Assembly (NCBI GenBank): GCA_019639215.1
Contig: JAHBSH010000019.1
Location: 1 to 34,961, forward strand
Direction of reading: 5' to 3'
DNA from: Acidobacteriota bacterium
GTDB lineage: Bacteria > Acidobacteriota > Blastocatellia > Pyrinomonadales > Pyrinomonadaceae
Length of the DNA stretch: 34,961 nucleotides
Part shown: piece by piece, positions 1 through 9,166 of the stretch
Layout: each line of letters begins with the position of its first letter
Numbering within the stretch: position 1 is the stretch's first letter
Notes under the pieces: generated by a model
Seen by the model: the letters and a program-made list of their open reading frames with translations, nothing else
Database searches by the model: none
Told to the model about the DNA's origin: nothing
Translations under genes and position numbers: made by a program

Positions 1-88
1 AAGTTGATTTCTATCCGTTGGATTCAAGTTACGTGCAAATGGATGGATTTCGATTAGTTTTTTTTGTGAATTCTTTGCATCGAATCTT

Positions 89-823
89 TTACGCCATTTT
101 AGCAACAACCAGATGCTTTGATGACCTTTCTTCGTCGTAGGGTGATAGATCAAAATCGCCATAGTGGTGTTCTATGACAAAACCGTTGGAAGAGAACATT
201 TCCTCGACATCTGTCAGGAGGTATTCTCTTGCAGAGTATGACAGAGATGTTTCTTTGCCGGACGGTTTGTGCCAGAAATGCCATGTTGTGTGGCTGGTGC
301 GGTTGATGACATCATATGATGAATCTTCAGTCAGGATATATTCACCAAACTGGCCGACCATCAACCTTTTTTCAGGTTCGCGCATCAAGAGCGGCCACGA
401 CGGGTTGAACATTTCAATATGCAATCGTCCTTTAGGGGCAAGATGTTTTCGTATTGAGTTGAAAGCCGCTGAAATATCCGCGTCCGTCATCAGGTGCTGA
501 AATGAATTTCCCGCGACAAAGATAAGATCGAAACTCTGCGAAAACGCGAAGTCACGCATATCACCGTTGCATGCCTCAATTGATACACCCTCATCAGCGG
601 CCTTTTGCCTACACGCTGAAAGCATCTCTTCAGAGATATCAAATCCGCAAATCTCGATACCGGCCTTGGCAAGCGGAATTAGGATCTGTCCCGTTCCGCA
701 GGCCGCATCCAAAACTTTTGGGCCGTAGCGGATAGCCATTTGATAATAGAAATCAAAGGTCTCTTCATCCGCAAACGGCCCGTGTACAAGGTCGTAAAGT
801 TCGGTGTTAGTGTAAAGCGACAT
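89..823 (-). CDS. class I SAM-dependent methyltransferase
   Basis: A 244-residue protein with the class I methyltransferase fold. Motif I reads VLDAACGTGQ (about residues 37-46) and is followed by the acidic strand end GFDIS (about 59-63), which in this family binds the adenosyl ribose. The motif around FDLIFVAGNSFQHL (about 98-111) is the usual motif IV region. The substrate cannot be told: small-molecule, sugar and protein methyltransferases all look like this. The ATG is preceded by AAGGAT at a good distance. The gene starts only 6 bp after the stop of the HNH gene on the same strand, so the two are probably co-transcribed. No signal peptide, so cytoplasmic. The fold call is secure; the role is not. 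Confidence 0.85.
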   Translation of the reverse strand: MSLYTNTELYDLVHGPFADEETFDFYYQMAIRYGPKVLDAACGTGQILIPLAKAGIEICGFDISEEMLSACRQKAADEGVSIEACNGDMRDFAFSQSFDLIFVAGNSFQHLMTDADISAAFNSIRKHLAPKGRLHIEMFNPSWPLLMREPEKRLMVGQFGEYILTEDSSYDVINRTSHTTWHFWHKPSGKETSLSYSAREYLLTDVEEMFSSNGFVIEHHYGDFDLSPYDEERSSKHLVVAKMA

Positions 824-829
824 CTATCC

Positions 830-1399
830 TTATGCCGCCGCCGCTATCGAACCGGTTTCATCGCTGTCGTCATCCATGAACAGATATTTCTTCCACTCGG
901 GACGCGATTCAGCATAGTGACATAGAAGGACGTGATCAAGCCCCAGCCTTAACAGGTTTTGCGATGTCAGCAACGGCATACGAGCCTGTTCCGGCGTACG
1001 GTTGCCTTTCCGCTGATTGCATTTTACGCAGGCCGTTACAAGGTTTGCAGGAGTGCTTTCGCCGCCCTGAGCACGAGGCAGAATGTGATCAAGTGTCAGG
1101 TCTTTGGCGTGTTTATTCTCACCGCAATACTGACAGCGATAGCGGTCGCGAATATATATTCTGGCCCGCTTCATTGTGGTCTCGCGACGGTTACGGCGCA
1201 CATTGACATAATGCCGCAACCGAATGACCGACGGCACCTTGAACGACATCGAAGGCGAACGCAGAACGTTCTCTCCGTCATGTTCTTCGATGAATACGGC
1301 TCCGCGAAACCATAGACAAACAGCTCTTGCTATCCCTACAGTACCAAGCGGTTCGTAAGAAAAGTTCAGTAGTAATACTCGTCCAGTTAGCAAACTCAT
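830..1399 (-). CDS. HNH endonuclease
   Basis: A 189-residue HNH nuclease. The beta-beta-alpha metal core is visible: CQYCGE supplies the first zinc pair, LDHILPRAQGG carries the catalytic H of the DH motif, and LVTACVKCNQRKGNRTP supplies the second cysteine pair and the N/H end of the motif. This matches the small standalone HNH proteins found across Bacteroidota, Cyanobacteria and Acidobacteriota, whose biological role is unsettled. The ATG at 1399 is preferred over one 21 bp upstream because a perfect AGGAGG lies 5 nt before it. The C-terminus ends in an acidic and alanine-rich tail. It is first in a two-gene minus-strand unit with the methyltransferase. Confidence 0.9.
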   Translation of the reverse strand: MSLLTGRVLLLNFSYEPLGTVGIARAVCLWFRGAVFIEEHDGENVLRSPSMSFKVPSVIRLRHYVNVRRNRRETTMKRARIYIRDRYRCQYCGENKHAKDLTLDHILPRAQGGESTPANLVTACVKCNQRKGNRTPEQARMPLLTSQNLLRLGLDHVLLCHYAESRPEWKKYLFMDDDSDETGSIAAAA

Positions 1400-1743
1400 C
1401 TTCCTCCTGCCTTCGGGCAAAAATATCTATTTGTACCCTGTAATGTAATATCAAATGCCTGCGTATAGCAAGCACCAGATATTGTTGTGTAACAAAAAAG
1501 TCGATCTATATATTGATCGGCTACTCCTAAAATCTCCTTATCGTTCGATCTGATCCGCATTCACATAGAAAACTTATGCTTTGCTTAATAGAACCATGCT
1601 ATAATCTGCGACGAATTGAACAGGATAAAAACTGAATAGCCGCCTGATATATTTGCCTCGTGCTTGTTGCCAGGCAGTTTTGAGACAAGTAGGACATTTG
1701 ATCAAAAAGCACATAAACAGCCAATTGATGGGAGTAAACATAT
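1400..1743. promoter_or_regulatory. divergent intergenic region
   Basis: 344 bp between the HNH gene (minus) and the small membrane protein (plus). A consensus TATAAT lies at 1600-1605 on the plus strand, without a convincing -35 element. It would give a leader of about 130 nt before the gene at 1744. Nothing else recognised. Confidence 0.4.
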
Positions 1744-2151
1744 ATGGTTAGAAATATACTTGCTGTCATTGCCGGCATCGTTGTCGGAAGCATCGTTAAT
1801 ATGGCAATAGCAATGGTTCTGGGGCCTGCTGTCATACCATTTCCGCCCGGAACAGATATGTCAACGCCCGAGGGTGTCACGGCAGCCTTACCGTTACTTG
1901 AAACGCGGCATTTTATGGTCCCGTTTGCGGCTCACGCATTGGGAGCTTTAGTAGGGGCTTTGGTTGCAGCTTTGATATCTCTGAGTCATAAGCTGACAGT
2001 TGCCCTTATTGTGGGTGGCTTCTTTCTTCTCGGCGGCATTGCCGCTTCGCTTATGATACCGGCACCTGTGTGGTTTATTGCACTCGATCTGATCGTTGCT
2101 TATATTCCGATGGCTTGGATCGGGGCAAAGCTAGCCGGAGCAGGTAAATGA
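1744..2151 (+). CDS. small integral membrane protein
   Basis: A 135-residue hydrophobic protein with about four membrane helices: near residues 3-28, 60-80, 84-106 and 108-128. Glycine/alanine-rich helix packing (AGIVVG, GALVGALVAAL) is obvious. It has no catalytic motif that I recognise. A GGGAG element precedes the ATG at about 10 nt. The DinB-fold gene follows 25 bp downstream in the same direction, so a two-gene operon is likely. It resembles generic small inner-membrane proteins of unknown function. Confidence 0.75.
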   Translation: MVRNILAVIAGIVVGSIVNMAIAMVLGPAVIPFPPGTDMSTPEGVTAALPLLETRHFMVPFAAHALGALVGALVAALISLSHKLTVALIVGGFFLLGGIAASLMIPAPVWFIALDLIVAYIPMAWIGAKLAGAGK

Positions 2152-2176
2152 TCAGGATCTATCAGGAGGATTTGTT

Positions 2177-2680
2177 ATGCCTGACCAGCAGATGATCGTA
2201 AATGAATATATTCGCGAATTGGAAGGCGAGGCCCGCGCGACCCGTGACTGTTTGGCAAATGTTCCGATGGACAAGCCCGAATACGTGCCGCATGAAAAGT
2301 CGATGCAGCTTGGGTATCTGGCGATATTGGTCGCGGATATTCCGCGTTGGATACAGTATATGATCGAGCAGGGAACGATCGATTTTCAGACCTATCAGCA
2401 AAAACAGGCGAAAAGCAGCGAAGACTTGGTAGCTCTGTTCGACGAGAATCTGGCGAACGCTAAAGCCGCTCTTAGTTCTATCACGGATTCCGAACTCTCT
2501 AATATATTCACGCTCAAGAATGGCGATCAGGTTTACCTTACCCAACCTCTCAGCGAAAGCATCAGCGAGGCCATCAATCACATGGTTCACCATCGTGGCC
2601 AGCTCACGGTGTACTTGCGGCTAAACGATATTGCAGTGCCGTCGATCTATGGCCCGTCGGCTGATACACAAAGCTTCTAA
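2177..2680 (+). CDS. DinB-family four-helix-bundle protein
   Basis: A 167-residue protein of the DinB/YfiT-like superfamily, a four-helix bundle that usually holds a metal with three histidines. The expected histidines are visible in HEKSMQLGYLA (about residue 39) and HMVHHRGQL (about 136-144), the second being the family signature. Members include thiol S-transferases and many unknown proteins, so the reaction cannot be named. An AGGAGG element lies just before the ATG. The gene ends 6 bp before the 3' end of the first tRNA-Gly, which faces it. Confidence 0.85.
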   Translation: MPDQQMIVNEYIRELEGEARATRDCLANVPMDKPEYVPHEKSMQLGYLAILVADIPRWIQYMIEQGTIDFQTYQQKQAKSSEDLVALFDENLANAKAALSSITDSELSNIFTLKNGDQVYLTQPLSESISEAINHMVHHRGQLTVYLRLNDIAVPSIYGPSADTQSF

Positions 2681-2686
2681 ACGTTT

Positions 2687-2762
2687 TGGAGCATCGTGCC
2701 GGACTCGAACCGGCGTTTTCTGGTTGGAAGCCAGAGGTCCTAACCCGCTGAAAGAACGATGC
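2687..2762 (-). tRNA. tRNA-Gly(TCC), first copy
   Basis: 76 nt with encoded CCA. Acceptor GCATCGT/ACGATGC pairs fully, the T-arm is GCCGG-TTCGAGT-CCGGC, and the anticodon loop is CTTCCAA in a CTGG/CCAG stem. The D-stem is weakened (TTTC against GGAC, one mismatch), unlike the otherwise nearly identical copy at 5089. It may therefore be the decaying copy. Confidence 0.9.
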
Positions 2763-2775
2763 TGATGCACTAATA

Positions 2776-3501
2776 ATGACCAGAAACTGTCGAATCTCGC
2801 AGGCTCCGGGTGAGTCGGCAGAGTTTCAAAGCAAATTTGAACAAATCGTTAAGGCGTTAAACTCCGCTTACGAACGAAATAAACTTGTTCGAGGAATTCG
2901 TTACGAGTATCTCCGCGAACTGCTTCCGGGAGTCCTTGCTTCGCATAATGTTTTGTGTAAAAAGGGGACGTATTATCACGGGTTTTGTATCACGCTTCAC
3001 AAAGAGATGCCAACTCCATACTTGATCAGCCCTTTCGTGTTACGCGGACGCTTTGATCATAATAATTCCCCAAAAATGGCATACTGTCGTGATGTAGAGC
3101 CACACCAAAAATGGCCTCGTGGCTACGAAAACTTTAGCGATTCTCACAATTATCGCACGGGCTGGGAGCAGTTAGTTGAAAGGTGTCTTCGAGTGGCCGA
3201 AGAGAAAATGCTGCCTTTCTATCTTAAAGAAGTTTTGAGATACAAAGAGCCAAGTAACCACCTACTTAGCCGACTTGAGATACTCGACGAGATGCCGGAA
3301 GCAATTGCCTTTAGCGAAAGATCATATCCATGTGACACGTATCCCTTCGACTATGATCTTAGGGGATTTTCCGCAAAATATGATTCACTATCATCAGATC
3401 GAGATGACTTTGTTTTAGAGATCATTCGCACCAAACCTGACCTATTCAATAAAATAAGAAGAATGACATCCTTGGCTGATCTTAAAGACACTATGAAATA
3501 G
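2776..3501 (+). CDS. hypothetical protein
   Basis: A 241-residue soluble protein that I do not recognise. It has no signal peptide or membrane helix. It is charged and aromatic-rich, with short motifs such as HQKWPRGYENF and SYPCDTYPFDYD in the C-terminal half. The start ATG lies 14 bp beyond the 5' end of tRNA-Gly copy 1, on the opposite strand, with no clear ribosome site. Together with the serine hydrolase gene it occupies the segment between the two tRNA-Gly copies, which suggests that it arrived by duplication or insertion. Reading frame and length support a real gene. Confidence 0.6.
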   Translation: MTRNCRISQAPGESAEFQSKFEQIVKALNSAYERNKLVRGIRYEYLRELLPGVLASHNVLCKKGTYYHGFCITLHKEMPTPYLISPFVLRGRFDHNNSPKMAYCRDVEPHQKWPRGYENFSDSHNYRTGWEQLVERCLRVAEEKMLPFYLKEVLRYKEPSNHLLSRLEILDEMPEAIAFSERSYPCDTYPFDYDLRGFSAKYDSLSSDRDDFVLEIIRTKPDLFNKIRRMTSLADLKDTMK

Positions 3502-3595
3502 GTCTCACAGATGAAATAAGAGGGTCTGTCACATAATTTTCTCTGGCGGTGTTTTCATTTTGAACTCAACCACCGTAAAACAAAATATAAAATTT

Positions 3596-5005
3596 ATGCT
3601 AAGACATTTAATTCTACTAACGCTTGCTCTTTTATTGCCGCTTTTTGTTGTTGCACAAAGTGCTGAAGACAGAGTTACTAAACTTGACGTTTATTTTGCG
3701 GAACTCAGTAAGAACGATGCTTTTAGCGGGACTATTCTTATTGCTGAAAAAGGCCGTCCGATCTACCAGAAAGCTTTCGGGCTTGCTAATGAAGATACTA
3801 AAACACCAAACAAGCTGAGTACTGTGTTTGAACTCGCCTCCGTTTCAAAACAATTCACGGCGATGGGCATTGTCCAGCTTCAAAAAGAAGGAAAGGTTTC
3901 TTACGATGACCCGCTTGTCAAACACATTCCTGAACTCGCCTTTTATGAAGGCGTTACCATACGTCATCTGCTGAAACATACAGGCGGCATTCCTGATTAT
4001 ATGGATCTGCTCGCGAAGGACTGGGATAAGGAGAAGATCGCGACAAATACCGACATAATCAAACAACTTCAGGAAAAAAAGCCCGCTCGTGAGTTTGCTC
4101 CGGGCGAAAAATGGAGCTATAGCAACACCGGATATTTGCTCCTCGCTACTGTGATAGAACGTGTCAGCGGCAGGTCTTTTGATCAGTATCTAAAGCAAAA
4201 GATATATAAACCATTAAAGATGAACAATACGTTCACCTATCGGCGTCGCTACCAGCCCCAGAAAGTGAAAGATTATGCCGAAGGTTATATGTATTCAAGA
4301 GAGAAGGACAAAAAGGTCGTGCCTGATGAGATACCTCAACTAAGGTTCGTTCATTACCTTGACGGCATTGTCGGCGACGGCATGGTGAGCTCAAATCTGG
4401 AAGACCTTCTGAAATGGGATCAAGCTCTCTACACAGATAAATTGGTAAACGCGGCGGATCGCGAGCTTATATTCTCTTCAACCAAGACTTTAGACGGTAG
4501 CGAGACGAATTACGGCTTTGGCTGGCAGATCGACGCCAATAAAGTTTACGGAAGGATCGTGTCTCATAGCGGAAGCTGGCCGGGTTATATAACTTTCATC
4601 GACCGCCATCTGGATAATCAAAAAACGATCATAATCTTGCAAAATAATAATGTTCCAAATACTCTGATGCCGATCCGTCAGGTGCGAAAGATCATTTACG
4701 GAATCCCGGTTGAAGACCCGATCGAGCTTTCGGCCGAAGAACTTAAAAGCTTTATTGGGAGTTTCAGTAACGCAAAAGGCGAAAAACGACAGGTAATTTT
4801 CGAAAATGACAAACTCTTTTTGCAGCGAGATGAAAAGACCAAATTTCAACTTATCCCTTTGTCCAAAACGCGGTTTTTGATTCGCGGTGTGTCTCCCGAG
4901 ACCACATTGGAATTTATCTTAGATGCGAATGGAGCTATTCTGAAATACAAAACTGCACAGCTTGAGCGCGATAACTATGCGGAATTTACGGCGGTAAAAG
5001 ACTAA
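3596..5005 (+). CDS. beta-lactamase-family serine hydrolase (class C/penicillin-binding-like)
   Basis: A 469-residue exported serine hydrolase of the beta-lactamase/transpeptidase-like family. The N-terminus MLRHLILLTLALLLPLFVV is a signal peptide ending before AQSAED. The three active-site motifs are present: SVSK (nucleophile serine and lysine), YSN within WSYSNTGYLLL, and HSG within SHSGSWPGY. A C-terminal domain of about 120 residues follows the catalytic domain, as in many esterase or D-aminopeptidase-like members. Substrate unknown; most such proteins are not resistance enzymes. The ATG at 3596 is chosen because it begins the signal peptide; a TTG at 3560 would add 12 residues before it. 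Confidence 0.88.
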   Translation: MLRHLILLTLALLLPLFVVAQSAEDRVTKLDVYFAELSKNDAFSGTILIAEKGRPIYQKAFGLANEDTKTPNKLSTVFELASVSKQFTAMGIVQLQKEGKVSYDDPLVKHIPELAFYEGVTIRHLLKHTGGIPDYMDLLAKDWDKEKIATNTDIIKQLQEKKPAREFAPGEKWSYSNTGYLLLATVIERVSGRSFDQYLKQKIYKPLKMNNTFTYRRRYQPQKVKDYAEGYMYSREKDKKVVPDEIPQLRFVHYLDGIVGDGMVSSNLEDLLKWDQALYTDKLVNAADRELIFSSTKTLDGSETNYGFGWQIDANKVYGRIVSHSGSWPGYITFIDRHLDNQKTIIILQNNNVPNTLMPIRQVRKIIYGIPVEDPIELSAEELKSFIGSFSNAKGEKRQVIFENDKLFLQRDEKTKFQLIPLSKTRFLIRGVSPETTLEFILDANGAILKYKTAQLERDNYAEFTAVKD

Positions 5006-5088
5006 AGCAATCTTTGAATTAACCGGATGCTCTTTCTACTGTCGGATCGGGGGCTATTTCTCAGACAGCCTGCGAATCAAAGATTCAT

Positions 5089-5164
5089 TGGAGCATCGTG
5101 CCGGACTCGAACCGGCGTTTTCTGGTTGGAAGCCAGAGGTCCTAAACCGCTGAACGAACGATGC
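5089..5164 (-). tRNA. tRNA-Gly(TCC), second copy
   Basis: 76 nt with encoded CCA. Acceptor GCATCGT/ACGATGC, D-stem GTTC/GGAC intact with GG in the loop, anticodon loop CTTCCAA, T-loop TTCGAGT. It is almost identical to the copy at 2687 but has a better D-arm, so this is probably the functional parent. Confidence 0.95.
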
Positions 5165-5195
5165 AAGACTGATAAGTTGGAGTCAGCTTTAAAAT

Positions 5196-5882
5196 ATGTT
5201 CACGTTCCTCGAAAAATACAGAGCTTGGCGACTCCGGTATTTTCTGCGGACGTGGGAGAAGAAACGGGCAAAGGGGAAGTGGCATTACGTTCGCAATTTT
5301 GCTGTATATTGGTGCTTGTTTATCGCAGGCGGCTACACCATAGTGACTCTCATTTTTGGCGAGCCGACAAATGTTACGGTTGTTGCGATTCGACTATCAC
5401 TTGGTCTCGTTTCAGGTCTGTTGATAGGACTCGTTTCTTGGAGATCCAGTGAAACTGTCTATCTGGCAAGTTTTCCTGCCGAAGATGATCCGTCGGCTTA
5501 CTACCCTTGGGGCAACGAACAAGCTGACGACCCGAAAAGGTTTGAGGCTCAATTCAGACGCGACTGGCAGTCGATGCCTCATCGAGATGTAGTTGATCTG
5601 GCCAATCTAAACAAGTTCAAAGAAGAGCTGATAGCCAATGACCTCGGGCCGATAATTGCCGCTACCATCTCGCTGGTTCCTGAGAAGTACTTCCACAGCA
5701 TCTATTTCTCTGACGAGTTCTGTCCATTATGTTTGGAATCTACTGTTATGTCTGATCGATTGGCTTCGTCCCTTCACGCAAAATTCGAAAGTATAGAAAA
5801 TATAAGCTCATGTGCCTGGGTTCATAGACTGTGTTTCGAATCCCTACCTCTTAAAGAAGATCTCCCTGGATTCCCGATGTGA
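5196..5882 (+). CDS. membrane protein of unknown function
   Basis: A 228-residue protein with a basic N-terminus (about residues 7-31) and two membrane helices near 35-55 and 60-80, followed by a soluble domain of about 140 residues. The soluble part contains a CPLC motif and two further cysteines near the end. I do not recognise the family. The ATG is 31 bp past the 5' end of tRNA-Gly copy 2. No clear ribosome site. A separate secreted TPR gene follows 53 bp later in the same direction. Confidence 0.6.
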   Translation: MFTFLEKYRAWRLRYFLRTWEKKRAKGKWHYVRNFAVYWCLFIAGGYTIVTLIFGEPTNVTVVAIRLSLGLVSGLLIGLVSWRSSETVYLASFPAEDDPSAYYPWGNEQADDPKRFEAQFRRDWQSMPHRDVVDLANLNKFKEELIANDLGPIIAATISLVPEKYFHSIYFSDEFCPLCLESTVMSDRLASSLHAKFESIENISSCAWVHRLCFESLPLKEDLPGFPM

Positions 5883-5935
5883 TCCTCATAATATACAATT
5901 CAAATAATCTCTAGAACGGTTTTCTAATTTGACCT

Positions 5936-7273
5936 ATGCGTATAAATATTATTCTGACCTTTGTTTCAATACTTGTGTTCTCTCTATGTATAAGTTCCCA
6001 GACAGAACCGGATAATGCTGGAGTTTCGGCCGGAATTAGAATGGCACACGAGGCTCAAGAGCTAAGAGAAGCCGGAAAGATCGATGAAGCAATCGCACTA
6101 TACAACAAGGTCATCGCGGCACATCCCGATCTTGAAATGGCCTATTTCGGACGCTCGCTTTGTTATCAGGCCAAGAATGAATACGAGAAAGAATTGGCGG
6201 ATCTCAATGAAGCCCTCAAGCTAAGGCCGGGAGTTAAACTGTTTCTGTATAACAGGATCAAAGCGAATCTAAATTTGTCCAAGTATAGTGACGTCTTAAA
6301 TGACGCCACAATACTTATAAAAGAGGCTGATCATCCTGAGATTCGCTATTATCGTGCTGTAGCTTTCTATGAACTACGCGATCTGGACGAAGCTGTCGAA
6401 GATATAAATGTTGTTATATCTAAAGAGCCGCTGTTTGCAGAAAGCTACATGCTTAGAGCAGGCGTCAATTTTGAGAAACGTAACTGGCAAACTGCTTTGA
6501 CAGATGTTGACAAAGCGATCTCTCTAGAACCTGACAAATCTCGTTATAAAGGCACCAGGATCGGACTGCTTAGAAGACTCAAGAGATATGAGGATGCAGT
6601 TGCCGAGATCACGGGTCTCATAGAAAAGAATCCAGATGACCCGGTACAATTTCTGTGGCGTGCAGGTGTGCTTACAGAAACAGAGGAGTATAAACGAGCC
6701 AAAAACGATGTGGAAAAAGCCCTTGCCCTAAAACCGGATCTGGTAGATGCTCATCTTTCACTCGGGGTCATCTATTTTTTATTGGAAGATTACGACAAGC
6801 TCATTGATGTCAGCAACAATGCAATAAAAGCGGGTCCCGAAGACCCGATGGCATATAATAATCGAGCTTTTGCATATATCATGCTTGGCAAAACCAAGCT
6901 GGCTCAATCTGATATTTCAAAAGCTCTTTCGATCGATCCTAAACATCAGTTCGCAAGAAATAATAATGCCCTATTACTGATAGGCCAAAAAAAATATAAC
7001 GAAGCAATTAAGATCACTGACGAACTTTTGAGTGAAGATGGGGAATTCGCCTATGGTTATCTCAATCGAGGTCTTGCTCTTGTCGGCCTTCGTAGATACG
7101 AAGAAGCGATAACCGCTTTTACACGAGCTATCGAACTAGATCCAAAACTTCGTCGAGCATATATCGCCAGAGCTGGAGCCTACACTTCATTAAAGATGAA
7201 ACAAGAAGCTGAAGCCGATCTTGCAACCTCGGCTAAGCTGCTTGAAGGTCTAAAGAAAGTTAAATTAGATTGA
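5936..7273 (+). CDS. secreted tetratricopeptide-repeat protein
   Basis: A 445-residue protein with an N-terminal signal peptide (MRINIILTFVSILVFSLC) followed by about eleven TPR units filling the rest. The classic 34-residue pattern shows in runs such as YLNRGLALVGLRRYEEAITA and AIELDPKLRRAYIARAGAY. Residue C18 in the signal could support lipoprotein processing, but the lipobox is poor. TPR arrays form scaffolds for protein binding and no enzyme domain is attached. It probably acts in the periplasm. It ends just before a strong hairpin shared with the convergent rtcB gene. Confidence 0.85.
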   Translation: MRINIILTFVSILVFSLCISSQTEPDNAGVSAGIRMAHEAQELREAGKIDEAIALYNKVIAAHPDLEMAYFGRSLCYQAKNEYEKELADLNEALKLRPGVKLFLYNRIKANLNLSKYSDVLNDATILIKEADHPEIRYYRAVAFYELRDLDEAVEDINVVISKEPLFAESYMLRAGVNFEKRNWQTALTDVDKAISLEPDKSRYKGTRIGLLRRLKRYEDAVAEITGLIEKNPDDPVQFLWRAGVLTETEEYKRAKNDVEKALALKPDLVDAHLSLGVIYFLLEDYDKLIDVSNNAIKAGPEDPMAYNNRAFAYIMLGKTKLAQSDISKALSIDPKHQFARNNNALLLIGQKKYNEAIKITDELLSEDGEFAYGYLNRGLALVGLRRYEEAITAFTRAIELDPKLRRAYIARAGAYTSLKMKQEAEADLATSAKLLEGLKKVKLD

Positions 7274-7290
7274 TATTCCGAACGATAATG

Positions 7291-7325
7291 CGTTTAGGAG
7301 TTCTATAAATAGTAACTCCTAAACG
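7291..7325. terminator. perfect 12-bp hairpin between convergent genes
   Basis: CGTTTAGGAGTT (7291-7302) pairs exactly with AACTCCTAAACG (7314-7325) around an 11-nt loop. It lies between the stop codons of the TPR gene and rtcB. There is no T-run on either side, so it may act as a 3'-end stabiliser or weak bidirectional terminator. Confidence 0.6.
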
Positions 7326-7326
7326 G

Positions 7327-8505
7327 CTAACCCTTGACGCAAATGACCTGTTTTAGCTCGGCGACGACCTCAACGAGGTCGGACTGAGCCTGCATGACCT
7401 TTTCGATGTCTTTATAGGCACCGGGAATTTCATCGACGACGCCTTTGTCTTTACGACATTCGACACCTGCGGTCTGCTTTTTCAGATCATCAATTGTGTA
7501 CTTCGCTTTCGCCTTGGTGCGCGACATTTTACGTCCCGCACCGTGCGAGCACGAATTGAACGACTGCGGATTTCCAAGTCCCTTGATGATGAACGATTTC
7601 GCTCCCATCGAGCCCGGGATAATTCCGTAACGCCCTTCTTCGGCGTTGATCGCTCCCTTGCGGGTAACGTAAACATCCTCGCCAAAGTGGTTCTCTATCG
7701 CCACATAGTTGTGATGACAGTTCACCGTGATCTCAGGACGGAAAGCAGTCTGGTCGTTGAACATTCGGTTGAATGACTTCAGCAGACGGTTCATCATGAT
7801 CTCGCGATTCTTCATCGCATACTTCTGCGCCCATTCCAGGTCGTGCCAGTAAGCCTTGAATTCATCGGTGCCATGAATAAAGTAGGCCAGATCAGGCGAA
7901 GGCAGTTCGTTCAGACGATGCAGCGATTTGGCGGTCGCGATGTGGCGTTCGGCAAGTTCTTTACCGATGTTTCGCGAACCCGAATGCAGCATCAGCCAGA
8001 CGTTGTCTTCGGTATCAAGACAAACCTCGATGAAGTGATTACCTCCGCCGAGTGTTCCTAGCTGGATCATCGACTTACGCTTGCGGTCCTGAACTCCGTC
8101 GTGCAGATCGTCGAACGATTCCCATCCGTCCCAACGCGACGCTTCGTCAACAGACTCTTTGTACGCATTGAATCCGACAGGGATCGCACGCTCGATCTCA
8201 TGGCGAAACTCTGCCATTTTGCGGTCGAGAATACCGCTCTTGAACGGCGTTTTCACCGCCATCATTCCGCAGCCGATATCGACACCGACGGTTGCGGGAA
8301 TAACAGCGTCCTTGGTTGCGATGACCGAACCGACCATCGAACCTTTACCCAAATGTGCGTCCGGCATAAGTGCAACGTGCTTATAAAGACACGGCAGACG
8401 CGATACGTTGCGGAGCATACTTTCCTCAAGATGGTCCAGCCCGTGAGTAACCCACGACAGAACATCCGAATTAGCCCCGCTGATGTTCAGCTTGTTGTAT
8501 GGCAT
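7327..8505 (-). CDS. rtcB: RtcB 3'-phosphate/5'-OH RNA ligase
   Basis: A 392-residue RtcB ligase, which joins RNA 2',3'-cyclic phosphate or 3'-phosphate ends to 5'-OH ends using GTP and Mn2+. Family motifs are all present: MPDAHLGKGS (about 48-57), DIGCG with metal-binding C79, GGGNHFIE (152-160), HSGSRNIG (174-181), and SHGAGRKMSR with H321 as the expected guanylylated histidine. Length fits the shorter bacterial RtcB forms. An AAGGAG precedes the ATG. It lies downstream of the Ro gene and of a Y RNA on the same strand, the gene order of known rsr-Y RNA-rtc operons. The context suggests repair or processing of cleaved tRNA or Y RNA. No rtcA, rtcR or archease is visible. Confidence 0.95.
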   Translation of the reverse strand: MPYNKLNISGANSDVLSWVTHGLDHLEESMLRNVSRLPCLYKHVALMPDAHLGKGSMVGSVIATKDAVIPATVGVDIGCGMMAVKTPFKSGILDRKMAEFRHEIERAIPVGFNAYKESVDEASRWDGWESFDDLHDGVQDRKRKSMIQLGTLGGGNHFIEVCLDTEDNVWLMLHSGSRNIGKELAERHIATAKSLHRLNELPSPDLAYFIHGTDEFKAYWHDLEWAQKYAMKNREIMMNRLLKSFNRMFNDQTAFRPEITVNCHHNYVAIENHFGEDVYVTRKGAINAEEGRYGIIPGSMGAKSFIIKGLGNPQSFNSCSHGAGRKMSRTKAKAKYTIDDLKKQTAGVECRKDKGVVDEIPGAYKDIEKVMQAQSDLVEVVAELKQVICVKG

Positions 8506-8769
8506 ACAATTCTCCTTAATTATATATGTATTGTTTAGCTGTCAGAGTTTTTATCGTATTGTCTTAAAACGCCCAGCCATGTATTGAATCAATGCAAATA
8601 ATCCAGTTGAGAGTGTTTAATCTTATTTAACCCCTTATTTTTCTTACGCTTTGACTTTGGAACGCATATTGCTCCATCAATGGTTTGAAGTGACCGGCCA
8701 AATGCCATGACCATTAAAATAAATACGAGGATCGGTCAATTTTGATAACCATCGAGAAAGGGGGAAATA

Positions 8770-9051
8770 ATGTTAAGAAATCTACTGATCAATTTTGGAA
8801 TGTTTGCAGTGTTATTTATCGGACTTTCCGCAGGGACATGGTTCGTAAGTGACGCTGAAGCATCCGAAGGTGTTGGAGCAACTGCGATAGAAAGCCCGAC
8901 ACCGACACCTACTCCGTGTCCGTCACCAGAAGATCCGGAGAAGCCGTGTCCTACTCCGACACCAACACCGACTGATCCTGAACCATTGCCGATGCCGACC
9001 GGAGAGCCAACACCTGACACTCCGGAGCCGACACCGACACCTTTCGGATAG
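8770..9051 (+). CDS. small secreted proline/threonine-rich protein
   Basis: A 93-residue protein: signal peptide or anchor (about residues 1-30, ending SAGTWFVSDAEA) followed by a tail made almost only of PT, PTP and PEP-like repeats with a few acidic residues and two cysteines. Such tails are extended, wall- or matrix-spanning and often O-glycosylated in Acidobacteriota and Bacteroidota. A GGGGG element precedes the ATG by 8 nt. It is transcribed divergently from rtcB and lies antisense within the rsr - rtcB interval. Function unknown. Confidence 0.6.
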   Translation: MLRNLLINFGMFAVLFIGLSAGTWFVSDAEASEGVGATAIESPTPTPTPCPSPEDPEKPCPTPTPTPTDPEPLPMPTGEPTPDTPEPTPTPFG

Positions 9052-9166
9052 TTGGTTGAGTGGTGATCGGCTGACATCAGCACGAGCTTAACGAATAAGA
9101 CCGAGTAACAACATGTCCGGGACCTGTATGCAAATTTATGCAACAGGTTCCGGATGTTCATTTTGT

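Noticed and set aside
3596..5005. Antibiotic-resistance beta-lactamase
   Set aside because: The motifs are those of the broad serine hydrolase family; the long C-terminal domain and the context give no support for drug resistance.
8519..8545. TATAAT with CTGACA upstream of rtcB as its promoter
   Set aside because: The spacer is only 15 bp and transcription would start within or after the ribosome site.
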